From the NCBI RefSeq assembly GCF_022095675.1, contig NZ_JAHYSG010000017.1, forward strand, positions 62,001 through 126,000: a stretch of DNA of 64,000 nucleotides, given 5' to 3'. The notes under the pieces are model-generated. The model searched no databases. It was not told where the DNA came from and saw nothing but the letters and a program-made list of their open reading frames with translations. Positions within the stretch are counted from its first letter, which is position 1, and each line of letters opens with the position of its first letter. The position numbers and the translations under genes were made by a program. Below are positions 50,602 to 59,350 of this stretch, piece by piece. The stretch is from Dactylosporangium sp. AC04546. GTDB lineage: Bacteria; Actinomycetota; Actinomycetes; Mycobacteriales; Micromonosporaceae.

Positions 50602-50969
50602 GCCAGCGTCGCGATCAGGAGGGCGGCGGCGCCGAGGGTGATCACCAGGGCGAGAATGGCGGGGAACCGCGACGGGGGGAGCGCCTCACCCAGCCGCATC
50701 GCCCGTTCGCTGCGGGACCAGTGGTCCACCGCGCGCAGCGCGACCAGCCCGCCCAGCGCGAACAGCGACACCGCGATCACCAGCCGCAGCCGGTGCCCCG
50801 GCAGGAACTGGGCAACCGCCAGCCCGCCGCCGACCAGGGCCAGCGCCGTGCGCAGCCACGCGAGGAAGGTGCGCTCGTTGGCCAGCGAGAAACGGTAGTC
50901 CGGCGTCGTCCCCTCCGAGCGGACCTCGGTGGGGTCGAACCAACGTCGGATCATTACCCACACGGACAT
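50598..50969 (-). CDS. DUF202 membrane protein (YidH-like)
   Basis: 123 residues from the ATG at 50969 (an ATG five codons later is an alternative). 'DYRFSLANERTFLAWLRTALAL' marks DUF202; three membrane helices follow. Forms a two-gene operon with the 50314 gene and is divergent from the FtsX permease with a 33-bp gap. Confidence 0.82.
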   Translation of the reverse strand: MSVWVMIRRWFDPTEVRSEGTTPDYRFSLANERTFLAWLRTALALVGGGLAVAQFLPGHRLRLVIAVSLFALGGLVALRAVDHWSRSERAMRLGEALPPSRFPAILALVITLGAAALLIATLA

Positions 50970-51002
50970 GATTGTCAGACTCCCTCGGTACAGTCTCGCG
51001 CG

Positions 51003-53537
51003 ATGCTGCGAACAACTTTCGCCGGACTCCGCGCGCACAAGCTGCGGCTGCTGCTGACCGCCACGGCCATCATGATCGGTGTCGGCTTCCTGGCCGGCAC
51101 GCTGGTCTATGGCGACACCGCCAAGGCGGCGTTCTTCGACGACCTGGCCCGGGCCGCCAAGAACGTCGACGCCTCGGTCGGCACCTCCAACGCGGTCAGC
51201 TTCGCCGAGACCTCGCGGCGCCTCGACGAGAGCATCCTCGACGACGTGCGCTCCGTGCCCGGCGTCGCGCACGCCGACGGCCGGATGGCCGAGCGGCTGC
51301 CCATGCTCGACCCCAAGGGCCGGCTCATCTCCAACCTCGGCCGCATCGGCTGGGCGCTGTCGACCCCCGGTGACGGGCACCTGTCGATGTACGACGTCGG
51401 CTCCGGCCGGCTGCCGGCCCGCCCCGGCGAGGTCGCGATCGACGACACGACGGCCGAGATCTACGGCTTCGCGGTCGGGCAGCGGGTCTCCGTCGTCGGG
51501 CCCGACCAGCAGCCGGTCGCCCTCGACCTGGTCGGGATCATGGACCTCGGGGCCAACAAGCGGTTCGCGGGCCTGACCGTCGCCGCGCTCACCCCGGCCG
51601 ACATGCGCACGCTGACCGGCGCCGACGGCTACGCCGAGGTGGTCGTCTCCGCCTCGCCCGGCGTCACCCAGCGGGAGCTCGCCGACCGGCTCCAGGAGAA
51701 GCTCGGCGGCCGGGCGCGGGTGCTGACCGGCGAGGAGGTGCGCGCCGACTATGCGGTCGCCGCGGCGAAGTACGTCGACGGCTTCCTCGTCGTGATCTTC
51801 GGTTTCGGGCTCATCGCGCTCGCGGTCTCCGTGTTCGTCATCTACAACACGTTCGCCATCCTGGTCGCCCAGCGGGTCCGCGAGCTGGCCCTGCTGCGCT
51901 GCGTCGGCGCCTCGCGGCCGCAGATCTTCGGCTCCGTCGTGCTTGAGGCGGTCGTCGTCGGCGTCGTCGCGTCCCTCGGCGGCCTGCTCGTGAGCACCGT
52001 CGTCGGCGAGGGCCTGCTCATCGGCCGCAACGCCGTGGGCAGCGGCGTGCGCGTCGACCGGCTGATCGTCACCCCGACGACCATCCTGGTCGGCGTCTGC
52101 GCCGGCACGTTCTTCACGGTCGTCGCCTCGCTTCTGCCCGCCGTCACGGCGTCCCGCATCCCGCCGCTGGCCGCGCTGCGCGCCACGACCCTGGAGGCCG
52201 CCGTCCCCGGCCGCCGCCCGCTGCGCACGACGATCGCTCTTGTTCTGGCCGCCGGGGGTGGCCTGCTCATGCTCGCGGGCACTCGGGTCCCGGGCTTCAA
52301 CGGCGTGCCGATCGTGTTCACCGGCGCGATCGGGGTCTTCACCGGCATCGTCATCGCCTCGCCGCTCATCGTGTCGCGGCTGACCGCCTGGGCCGGCTGG
52401 CTACCCGCCCGACTGCTGGGCGCCCCGGCCCGCCTGGCGGTCACCAACGCCCTGCGCAACCCGAAGCGCGTCGCCGCCACCACCAGCGCCCTCATGATCG
52501 GCCTGGCCCTCATGAGCGTCTTCAGCGTGCTGCTGGCCACCGCCCGCCAGCAGGCCGAGCAGGAGCTCGACGAGAACTTCGCCGTCGACTACATCATCAG
52601 CGGCGTCTACACCCCGGGCGGCCAGGCCCGCCGCGTGCCACTCGCGGTGACCGAGGTCCTGCGCTCACACAGCGAGCTCGCCGCGGTCGCCGCCGCCCGC
52701 AGCCGCGACGCCGACGTGGACGGCCACCGCGCCGAGGTCTGGTCGATGGAGCCCGGCGCCCTGGACACCGTCCTGCGCCCGGAGATCACCGCCGGCTCCG
52801 CCGCCGCCCTCCAGCCCGGCACGGTCGCCCTCAACCGCTTCTTCGCCGACGCCATCGGCGCCCGCGTCGGCTCCTCGGTCGAGGTGCGCTCCCGCACGCT
52901 GCGCGTCGCCGCCCTGTACGACGACGCCCCCACCGACGGCCAGGCCCTGGTCGACTGGAGCGACTACGCCGCCATCTTCGGCACCGGCGACCCCGACCAG
53001 GTCCTGGTGAAGGCCGCGGAGGGCGTGAGCCCGGAGGCCTCCCGGGCCGCCGTGGACGCGTCCCTGGCGTCGGCCCCGCTGACCCAGGTCTCCAGCCAGG
53101 CCGAGTGGCGCGCCCGCGTGACCGGCACCCTGGACGAGCAGCTCGGCGTCTTCTCCGCCCTGCTCGGCATGTCGATCGTCATCGGCCTGACCGGCATCGC
53201 CAACACCCTGGCCCTCTCGGTCCTGGAGCGCACCCGCGAGTCGGCCCTGCTCCGGGCGCTCGGCCTGTCCCGCGGCCAGCTCCGGGGCATGCTGGTCCTG
53301 GAGGCCATGCTGATGGCCGTGGTGGGCGCGGTGGTGGGCGTCGGCTTCGGGGTGCTCGTCGGTGTGTCGGCGTCGGTGGGCCTCATCCGCCAGTACGGCC
53401 ACGGCAGCCCAGTCCTCCCGTACGGCCAACTCCTCCTCTACGTAGCCCTGGCCGCCGTGGCCGGCGCCATCGCGGCGCTGCTGCCGGCCCGCCGAGCGGC
53501 AAAGACCGAGGTGGCCGCCGTGATGGCGGCCGACTGA
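51003..53537 (+). CDS. FtsX-like ABC permease with two FtsX domains, no adjacent ATPase
   Basis: 844 residues. N-terminal helix (about 16-36), MacB-like periplasmic domain, FtsX block 1 ('GFGLIALAVSVFVIYNTFAILVAQR' and on, about 260-400), helices around 425-480, second periplasmic domain, FtsX block 2 (about 720-840). It belongs to the common actinobacterial double-FtsX permeases and is different in sequence from the three in 8.5-22 kb: the conserved Cys pairs are absent. No ATPase gene lies next to it. Repeat-rich DNA follows. Confidence 0.85.
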   Translation: MLRTTFAGLRAHKLRLLLTATAIMIGVGFLAGTLVYGDTAKAAFFDDLARAAKNVDASVGTSNAVSFAETSRRLDESILDDVRSVPGVAHADGRMAERLPMLDPKGRLISNLGRIGWALSTPGDGHLSMYDVGSGRLPARPGEVAIDDTTAEIYGFAVGQRVSVVGPDQQPVALDLVGIMDLGANKRFAGLTVAALTPADMRTLTGADGYAEVVVSASPGVTQRELADRLQEKLGGRARVLTGEEVRADYAVAAAKYVDGFLVVIFGFGLIALAVSVFVIYNTFAILVAQRVRELALLRCVGASRPQIFGSVVLEAVVVGVVASLGGLLVSTVVGEGLLIGRNAVGSGVRVDRLIVTPTTILVGVCAGTFFTVVASLLPAVTASRIPPLAALRATTLEAAVPGRRPLRTTIALVLAAGGGLLMLAGTRVPGFNGVPIVFTGAIGVFTGIVIASPLIVSRLTAWAGWLPARLLGAPARLAVTNALRNPKRVAATTSALMIGLALMSVFSVLLATARQQAEQELDENFAVDYIISGVYTPGGQARRVPLAVTEVLRSHSELAAVAAARSRDADVDGHRAEVWSMEPGALDTVLRPEITAGSAAALQPGTVALNRFFADAIGARVGSSVEVRSRTLRVAALYDDAPTDGQALVDWSDYAAIFGTGDPDQVLVKAAEGVSPEASRAAVDASLASAPLTQVSSQAEWRARVTGTLDEQLGVFSALLGMSIVIGLTGIANTLALSVLERTRESALLRALGLSRGQLRGMLVLEAMLMAVVGAVVGVGFGVLVGVSASVGLIRQYGHGSPVLPYGQLLLYVALAAVAGAIAALLPARRAAKTEVAAVMAAD

Positions 53538-53552
53538 CCACGGCTGGCTCCC

Positions 53553-53585
53553 GGATATGTCCGACGCTTCGCGCCTGACATATCC
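53553..53585. repeat. Short palindrome after the FtsX gene
   Basis: GGATATGTC (53553-53561) pairs with GACATATCC (53577-53585); GACAT and ATGTC recur just after (53586-53602). It lies 16 bases past the stop and may act as a terminator. Confidence 0.5.
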
Positions 53586-53630
53586 GACATTTCGGTTATG
53601 TCACCGTGAGTGAATGGCGCATCCGCATGG

Positions 53631-53702
53631 GGCCGCTCCATGATCGAGGGAGCGATTTGGCTGTCATAGCGACCAGATGTTTCCCTCGATCATGGAGCGG
53701 CC
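53631..53702. repeat. 72-bp palindrome with 21-bp perfect arms
   Basis: The left arm beginning GGCCGCTCCATGATCGAGGG (53631-53651) pairs perfectly with 53682-53702 around a 30-base spacer. Arm and spacer lengths match the 71-bp elements at 14013 and 38563 although the sequence differs. Its right end abuts the tandem array. Confidence 0.85.
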
Positions 53703-53707
53703 GACCG

Positions 53708-54256
53708 TGATCGGCGTTTCGGGCAGGCGCGCGGTGCGTTGGCCGGCAGACGTGGGGCGCTCGGCGTTGATCGGCGTTTGGGGACGGTGTGCGCACGGCG
53801 TGTGGGCCGGCCGATCGCGTGATCGGCATTTGGGCGGGTGCACGCACGATGCGCGGCGGGCCGACCGCGTGATCGGGGCGTTTGGGGCGGGTGCGTGGTG
53901 TGTTGCTGGCCGACGTGAGGCGGGGTGCTTGGCGTTGATCGGCATTTTGGGCGGTTGTGCGCACGGTGTGTGGGCTCGCCGGCCGCGTTGATCGGCGTTT
54001 GGGCGGGCGCGCGTACGGTGCGTGACCGGCCGGCCGCGTGATCGGCGTTTGGGCAGGCGCGTGGTGTGTTGCTGGCCGACGTGAGGGGGCGCTTGGTGTT
54101 GATCGGCGTTTGGGGCGGTTGCGCGCACGGTGTGTGGGCTCGCCGGCCGCGTTGATCGGCGTTTGGGCGATGCGCGCACGGTGTGCACCCGCCCGCCGAC
54201 TGTGTGATCGGCGTTTGGGGTGGGCGGGTGCGCGCGGGTGGTTGCCGGCTCGGTGG
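53708..54256. repeat. Higher-order tandem repeat array (A-B-C units, about 165-bp period)
   Basis: Ten units each begin with TGATCGGCGTTTGGG or a close variant, at 53708, 53768, 53820, 53870, 53936, 53989, 54039, 54100, 54153 and 54205. Unit bodies fall in three classes in fixed order: A (60-66 bp, with GGTGTGTTGCTGGCCGACGT), B (52-53 bp, with GCGCACGGTGTGTGGGCTCG) and C (50-52 bp, ending near GGCCGCG). Three ABC periods of 162, 169 and 166 bp are followed by a tenth unit. No gene is supported inside. Confidence 0.85.
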
Positions 54257-54594
54257 CACTATGGCTGGTCGCCGGTGGGCGGTCCGACGCTGCTGTTGCC
54301 CGAGTTCACCCGGTCGGACAAATCACCCGAAATGTGCCGCCCCGGGGAGCGGTGGGTCTGGGTGAGGGGTCATGGCTCGCGGCCGTAACCGGCCACGCGG
54401 GACTTGCGCGGATGTCCGCACGTGGAGAGGTGGTCGCCCGGCGGCGGCGTGTGTGACCTTTTCCGCAGCGTGTCCGGCGACCGCTGCGGACAGTGGCCAA
54501 GCCGACCCCGCTGCCAGGGCTTTTTGTGACATTTCCCCCACCTCCCGCGCAAGGCTGAGCACGGTGGGTGACGCTTTTCACCGCCATTCTGAAC
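54257..54594. other. Gene-free stretch upstream of etfB
   Basis: 338 bases between the repeat array and the etf regulatory site. Small open frames are present but have no ribosome-binding site or family resemblance. Local composition is slightly less GC-rich near the 3' side. Nothing recognisable. Confidence 0.4.
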
Positions 54595-54608
54595 CTACTC
54601 ATGAGTAG
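54595..54608. promoter_or_regulatory. Palindrome and TAGCAT box upstream of etfBA
   Basis: CTACTCATGAGTAG is a perfect 14-base palindrome. It overlaps TAGCAT (54606-54611), a plausible -10 element, so it could be an operator. ATGAGTAGCAT (54601-54611) is repeated exactly at 44056-44066 upstream of the ThDP-enzyme gene. Confidence 0.5.
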
Positions 54609-54713
54609 CATACGGGTGGCGGCCCTGTTCCCGCGCGGGCTGAGCCGTAACGTGGGGCGCAAGTCGCCCGCGAAGGCGCGAGTGACTGTGAAGCAGGAGG
54701 ACCTCGGACCACG

Positions 54714-55505
54714 ATGAAGATCGTCGTACTCGTCAAGCAGGTGCCGGACTCCGGCGCGGATCGCAACCTGCGCAGTGACGACAACACCGTCGACCGCGCG
54801 TCGGCGAACAATGTGATCAACGAGATGGACGAGTACGCCATCGAGGAGGCGCTGCGCCTCCAGGAGGCGCACGGCGGGGAGGTCGTCGTCCTGACCGTCG
54901 GCCCTGACCGCGCCACGGAGTCGATCCGCAAGGCGCTCTCGATGGGGCCCGACGCGGCCGTTCACGTCGTCGACGACGCACTGCACGGCTCGTGCGCCGT
55001 CGCCACGTCGAAGGTGCTGGCCGCCGCCATCGCCCAGCAGAACGCCGACCTGGTCATCTGCGGTGCCGAGTCGACCGACGGCCGGGTGCAGGTGCTGCCG
55101 CACATGATCGCCGAGCGGCTGGGCATCGCGGCGCTGACCGGCGCCCGCAAGCTGACCGTCGAGGACGGCAAGGGCGGCTCCATCCTGACCATCGAGCGGC
55201 AGACCGACGAGGGCTACGAGGTCGTCTCGGCCGCCACGCCGGCGCTGGTGAGCGTGTGGGACACGATCAATGACCCGCGGTACCCCTCGTTCAAGGGCAT
55301 CATGGCCGCCAAGAAGAAGCCGCTGCAGACTCTCTCGCTGAGCGACCTGGGCGTCCCGGCTGCTGAGGTCGGCTTCGACGGCGCGACCAGCACGGTCGTC
55401 GAGCACAGCAAGCGCCCGCCCCGCCAGGCCGGCAACAAGGTCGACGCGGGTGACGACGGCGGCGTGAAGCTCGTCGAGTACCTCGCCTCCGAGAAGTTCG
55501 TGTAA
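54714..55505 (+). CDS. etfB: Electron transfer flavoprotein beta subunit
   Basis: 263 residues, with AGGAGG upstream. Starts 'MKIVVLVKQVPDSGADR', the ETF-beta signature; 'DEYAIEEALRLQEAHGG' and 'ICGAESTDGRVQVLPHMIAERLG' (AMP/FAD contact region, about 115-138) follow. With EtfA it accepts electrons from acyl-CoA dehydrogenases and passes them to the respiratory chain. It is 14 bases upstream of etfA. Confidence 0.97.
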   Translation: MKIVVLVKQVPDSGADRNLRSDDNTVDRASANNVINEMDEYAIEEALRLQEAHGGEVVVLTVGPDRATESIRKALSMGPDAAVHVVDDALHGSCAVATSKVLAAAIAQQNADLVICGAESTDGRVQVLPHMIAERLGIAALTGARKLTVEDGKGGSILTIERQTDEGYEVVSAATPALVSVWDTINDPRYPSFKGIMAAKKKPLQTLSLSDLGVPAAEVGFDGATSTVVEHSKRPPRQAGNKVDAGDDGGVKLVEYLASEKFV

Positions 55506-55519
55506 GGGGAGTCGCAACC

Positions 55520-56482
55520 ATGGCTGAAGTACTGGTCGTCGTCGAGGCCTCCCCGAACGGGGTCAAGAAGGTCACCCTCGAGATGCTCACGCTGGCCCGC
55601 TCGCTCGGGCTCGGCGACGTGGCCGCCGTCGTCCTCGGTGGCGAGGGCGCCGCGGCGGGCGTCGTGGACAAGCTGGGCGAGTACGGCGCCGCGAAGGTGT
55701 ACGCCGCGGAGAGTGCCGACCTGGCCGACTACCTGGTGGCGCCCAAGGCCACCGTGCTCGCGAACCTGATCAAGCAGGTGTCGCCAGCCGCCGTGCTCCT
55801 GCCGTCGTCGCAGGAGGGCAAGGAGATCGCCGGCCGCGTCGCCGTCAAGCTCGACAACGGCCTGCTCACGGACGTTGTCGCGGTGGAATCCGACGGTACC
55901 GCCACGCAGGTCGTCTTCGCCGGATCGACGATCGTCAAGTCGAAGGTCACCAAGGGTCTGCCCATCGTGACCGTGCGCCCGAACTCGCTGACCCCGGCCC
56001 CGTCGCCGGTCACCCCGGCCGTCGAGGCGGTCGCGGTCGCGGTCGAGGACCGGGACAAGCTGGCCAGGGTCGTCGAGCGCAAGGTCGAGGCCAAGGGCGC
56101 CCGCCCGGAGCTGGCCGAGGCCTCGATCGTCGTCTCCGGCGGCCGCGGCGTCGGCAGCGCCGACAACTTCAAGCTGGTCGAGGAGCTGGCCGACCTGCTC
56201 GGCGGCGCCGTCGGCGCGTCCCGCGCGGCCGTCGACTCCGGCTTCTACCCGCACCAGTTCCAGGTCGGCCAGACCGGCAAGACCGTGTCGCCGCAGCTGT
56301 ACGTCGCGCTGGGCATCTCCGGCGCGATCCAGCACCGGGCCGGCATGCAGACCTCGAAGACGATCGTCGCGGTCAACAAGGACGCGGAGGCCCCGATCTT
56401 CGAGCTCGCCGACTTCGGCGTGGTGGGCGACCTGTTCAAGGTGGTCCCGCAGGCCGCGGAGGAAATTCGCAAGCGCAAGTGA
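55520..56482 (+). CDS. etfA: Electron transfer flavoprotein alpha subunit
   Basis: 320 residues, preceded by AAGGGGAG. N-terminal Rossmann-like domain and the C-terminal FAD-binding domain with '[20 protein letters not shown]' (about 198-217), '[20 protein letters not shown]' (about 250-269) and '[20 protein letters not shown]'. It partners EtfB and would serve the acyl-CoA dehydrogenation steps linked to the ccr/icm genes. A strong terminator follows. Confidence 0.97.
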   Translation: MAEVLVVVEASPNGVKKVTLEMLTLARSLGLGDVAAVVLGGEGAAAGVVDKLGEYGAAKVYAAESADLADYLVAPKATVLANLIKQVSPAAVLLPSSQEGKEIAGRVAVKLDNGLLTDVVAVESDGTATQVVFAGSTIVKSKVTKGLPIVTVRPNSLTPAPSPVTPAVEAVAVAVEDRDKLARVVERKVEAKGARPELAEASIVVSGGRGVGSADNFKLVEELADLLGGAVGASRAAVDSGFYPHQFQVGQTGKTVSPQLYVALGISGAIQHRAGMQTSKTIVAVNKDAEAPIFELADFGVVGDLFKVVPQAAEEIRKRK

Positions 56483-56500
56483 TCATCTGGTACCGCCAGG

Positions 56501-56525
56501 AAGAGCGCCCCTCGGGGCGCTCTTT
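56501..56525. terminator. Bidirectional terminator after etfA
   Basis: AAGAGCGCCCC pairs perfectly with GGGGCGCTCTT, followed by a short T-run on the plus strand and preceded by A's for the minus strand. It separates etfA from the convergent anti-sigma gene. Confidence 0.85.
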
Positions 56526-56530
56526 CGCGT

Positions 56531-57331
56531 TCACGGCAGCCGGCCGCGCAGCAGGCTGTGCCCCGAGTGCCCCGCGTTGCCGTCGTGCGGCTCCGCCGAG
56601 ATGTCCACCACGTTGAACCGCGCCAGGTCGAGCGTGCCCGGCACGGTGAGCTCCTGGTCGGCGCCGCTGCCCAGCACCCCGAGCGGCTGCACGCCGAGGC
56701 CCGCCGGGTCGAGCAGCCAGGCCTCGTAGTCCCCGTCGGCCCGCGCCGGCATGCCCTCGGCGTGGACGAGCAGCTTGCGGTCGCCGCCGGCGCTCACCAG
56801 GCACGCGTACCCGGTCAGCCCGGACGGCGCCCCCGGCACCGCTTCGAGCTCGACCCGAGGATCGCCGGCCCGGCACGCGGCGGGCGCGGGCCGGGCGGCA
56901 CCCCCGCGGTCGTACAGCACCCCGGCCGTCACCCCGGCCCCCGCGACGGCCGCCCCGGCCGCGATGACGACGGTGGCCACCCAGCCGGGCCCCCGCCGCC
57001 CTGGTCTGGCCGGTGTGTCGACGACCTTCACGGGAGGCGGCAACGGTGGCAGGCGGCGCGGAGGAGGGTCTGAATGCAGGCTCACGGCAGGCGGCGGGAA
57101 GGCGCGGTCCGAGGTCGCCAGCTCCGCTCGGATGCGGTGCCACACGTGCTCCGGCGCGGGCGGGAGGTCGCGCAGCGGCTGCGTGCGGCGGCCCAGGCCG
57201 GCCACGCCGCGCAGCGAGGCCATGTCGGCGCGGCAGCGCTCGCACGAGTCCAGGTGGCCGGTCTCGTGCTGGTCCAGCGTCTCCTCACCGAGCGCGAGAA
57301 GGACCAGCCGCTCGGGCTCCAGGTGTGACAC
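56531..57331 (-). CDS. Anti-sigma factor (RskA-like, zinc-binding)
   Basis: 266 residues from the GTG at 57331. N-terminal zinc anti-sigma motif H-x3-C-x2-C in '[16 protein letters not shown]', a Pro-rich linker, one membrane helix (about 117-141) and an extracytoplasmic RskA C-terminal domain ('[21 protein letters not shown]'). It holds the cognate sigma factor at the membrane until proteolysis releases it. Its start overlaps the sigma gene by 47 bases. Confidence 0.9.
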   Translation of the reverse strand: MSHLEPERLVLLALGEETLDQHETGHLDSCERCRADMASLRGVAGLGRRTQPLRDLPPAPEHVWHRIRAELATSDRAFPPPAVSLHSDPPPRRLPPLPPPVKVVDTPARPGRRGPGWVATVVIAAGAAVAGAGVTAGVLYDRGGAARPAPAACRAGDPRVELEAVPGAPSGLTGYACLVSAGGDRKLLVHAEGMPARADGDYEAWLLDPAGLGVQPLGVLGSGADQELTVPGTLDLARFNVVDISAEPHDGNAGHSGHSLLRGRLP

Positions 57332-57875
57332 CGTCCACCTCCCATCGGTCGCGCAGCCGCGCCATACCGCGCCGCAGGTGACTCTTCACCGTGCCGAGCG
57401 GCAGGCCGGTCACGGCGGCGATCTGCTGGTGCGTCAGGTCGTCGTAGAACGCGAGCTCCAGCACCCGCCGCTGGTCGCCCGGCAGCTGGGCCAGCTCGTC
57501 GGCCACCACCAGCCGGTCCACGACCGCCTCCGGCGGGGCGGCGGCCGGCACGAAGAACGCGAGGCTACGGGCCGACTCGGCGATCCGGTCGTCGCGCGCC
57601 GCCGCGCGGAGGTGATCGACGATCTTGCGCCGGGCGATCCCGAGCAGCCAGCCGAGCAGCGAGCCGCGGGCCGGGTCGAAGCCCGCCCGGCCCAGCCAGG
57701 CCGCCACGAACGTCGCCTGCGTCACGTCCTCGGCGTCGGCCGCGCTGGAGAGGGTGCGGGCCGCGAGGTGGTGCACGGCGGGCCCGAAGCGCTCGTACGC
57801 CAGCCGGAGGGCGTGCTCGTCCCCGGCCTGGAACAACGCGGCGAACCGGTCGTCGGCCGAGGTCACAGCAGCCAT
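57285..57875 (-). CDS. ECF sigma factor (SigK-like)
   Basis: 196 residues from the ATG at 57875; a longer frame upstream begins with an Arg/Cys-rich stretch that does not fit the family. Region 2 (about 15-85) contains 'SSAADAEDVTQATFVAAW' and region 4 (about 125-180) 'LPGDQRRVLELAFYDDLTHQ' followed by the helix-turn-helix 'AAVTGLPLGTVKSHLRRG'. It directs RNA polymerase to stress genes, held in check by the downstream anti-sigma factor. Divergent from iscS. Confidence 0.92.
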   Translation of the reverse strand: MAAVTSADDRFAALFQAGDEHALRLAYERFGPAVHHLAARTLSSAADAEDVTQATFVAAWLGRAGFDPARGSLLGWLLGIARRKIVDHLRAAARDDRIAESARSLAFFVPAAAPPEAVVDRLVVADELAQLPGDQRRVLELAFYDDLTHQQIAAVTGLPLGTVKSHLRRGMARLRDRWEVDGVTPGARAAGPSRAR

Positions 57876-58017
57876 CGCACGGGCACGTCCCTGACGGTAG
57901 CGGGTGTCGTCACCGGGTATTCGGCGCCGGGCACCCCCGCGGATGCACCCTCGGAGGTTTTCATACTGCGTGCACCGGTGAGGTGGTAAGGAGTGCCCGG
58001 CCGTTAGGCTGGGGCCG

Positions 58018-59184
58018 ATGTCGTACCTCGACCATGCCGCCACCACGCCGATGCTCCCGGAGGCGCTCGACGCCTACGTCGCCACGGCGCGCGAAGTCGG
58101 CAACGCCTCGTCGCTGCACGCCCCCGGCCGCCACGCCCGCCGTCACGTGGAGGAGTCCCGGGAGCGCATCGCCGCCGCCCTCGCGGCCCGGCCGTCCGAG
58201 GTGATCTTCACCGGGGGTGGCACCGAAAGCGACAATCTCGCAGTAAAGGGCATCTACTGGGCGCGCCGCGGCGCCGATGCCACCCGCACGAAGGTAGTCG
58301 CCAGCGCCGTCGAGCACCACGCCGTGCTCGACGCCGTCGCCTGGCTGGAGCGGCACGAGCACGCCGACGTCACCTGGCTGCCGGTCGACGCGGTCGGCCG
58401 GGTGCGGCCCGAGTCGCTGGCCGAGGCGCTGGCCGGCGACGACGTCGCGGTCGCCACCGTCATGTGGGCCAACAACGAGGTCGGCACCGTCCAGCCGGTG
58501 GCCGCGCTCGCCGCGCTCGCGCTCGCCGCCGGCGTCCCCTTCCACACCGACGCCGTGCAGGCGGTGGGGCAGGTGCCGGTCGACTTCGCGGCGAGTGGCG
58601 CGGCCGCGCTGACAGTGAGCGGCCACAAGCTGGGCGGCCCGATCGGGGTCGGCGCGCTGCTGCTCGGCCGTGAGGTCGAGTGCACGCCGCTGGCGCACGG
58701 CGGCGGCCAGGAGCGCGACGTGCGCTCCGGCACGCTCGACGTGCCGGGCATCGTCGCGTTCGCGGTCGCCGTGGAGCTCGCGGTGAAGACGCAGCGCGAG
58801 ACGGCCGAGCGCATCGGGCGGCTGCGCGACACGCTCGTCGAGCGGGTGCGCGAGGCCGTGCCGGACGCGATCCTCAACGGCGACGACAGCGACAACCGGC
58901 TCCCCGCCAACGCCCACTTCTCGTTCCCGGGCGCCGAGGGCGACGCCCTCCTGCTGCTGCTCGACGCCCAGGAGATCGCCTGCTCGACCGGCTCGGCGTG
59001 CTCGGCCGGGGTCGCGCAGCCCTCACACGTGCTGCTGGCGATGGGGGCCGACGACGCCCGGGCCCGCTCGTCGCTGCGGTTCACGCTCGGGCACACCTCG
59101 ACGGTCGGGGACATCGACGCCCTGATCGCCGCGCTGCCCGGGGCGGTCGAGCGGGCCCGCCGCGCAACGGCCAGGTCGCGCTGA
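58018..59184 (+). CDS. iscS: Cysteine desulfurase (IscS/NifS class)
   Basis: 388 residues. PLP enzyme, fold type I: '[10 protein letters not shown]' at the start, '[14 protein letters not shown]', PLP Lys204 in 'VSGHKLGGP', and catalytic Cys328 in '[18 protein letters not shown]'. It takes sulfur from cysteine for Fe-S clusters and for tRNA thiolation by MnmA. In many actinobacteria mnmA follows directly; here three exopolysaccharide genes lie between them. Confidence 0.95.
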   Translation: MSYLDHAATTPMLPEALDAYVATAREVGNASSLHAPGRHARRHVEESRERIAAALAARPSEVIFTGGGTESDNLAVKGIYWARRGADATRTKVVASAVEHHAVLDAVAWLERHEHADVTWLPVDAVGRVRPESLAEALAGDDVAVATVMWANNEVGTVQPVAALAALALAAGVPFHTDAVQAVGQVPVDFAASGAAALTVSGHKLGGPIGVGALLLGREVECTPLAHGGGQERDVRSGTLDVPGIVAFAVAVELAVKTQRETAERIGRLRDTLVERVREAVPDAILNGDDSDNRLPANAHFSFPGAEGDALLLLLDAQEIACSTGSACSAGVAQPSHVLLAMGADDARARSSLRFTLGHTSTVGDIDALIAALPGAVERARRATARSR

Positions 59185-59350
59185 CCGCTCGACACGACAC
59201 GCCGTCCGCCGTCGGACCGAATCCCTCCGGGTGAAATTCCGACCGACGCCGGTGAATATCGCCAGGTGACGTGCCGGTGCAATTTGGTTACGGCGATGCT
59301 GGTGGTGATTTCCGGCCGCCCCGCGGCGGTGTCGCTTCTATGTTTGCGCG
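59185..59350. other. Leader region upstream of the exopolysaccharide operon
   Basis: 166 bases without a gene. It contains GGGTGAAATTCCGACC and CCGGTGAATATCG as loose direct repeats. A structured leader is possible, but no riboswitch class can be assigned by eye. Confidence 0.3.

Noticed and set aside
53708..54256. CRISPR array
   Set aside because: The 15-base core is too short and the 'spacers' are homologous to each other in three classes; no cas genes are in the window.
53664..54259. Minus-strand proteins with repeated Asn-Ala-Asp-Gln/Lys-Arg-Arg-Ser units
   Set aside because: Several frames are open at once through the GC-rich repeats; no ribosome-binding site, no stable frame across units of different length.
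54372..54608. 78-residue plus-strand open frame upstream of etfB
   Set aside because: No ribosome-binding site, no domain, and it ends in the palindromic regulatory site of etfBA.
59185..59350. Riboswitch (c-di-AMP or cobalamin type) before the exopolysaccharide operon
   Set aside because: Short GGGTGAAA-like matches are present but the conserved core blocks of these classes could not be found in order.
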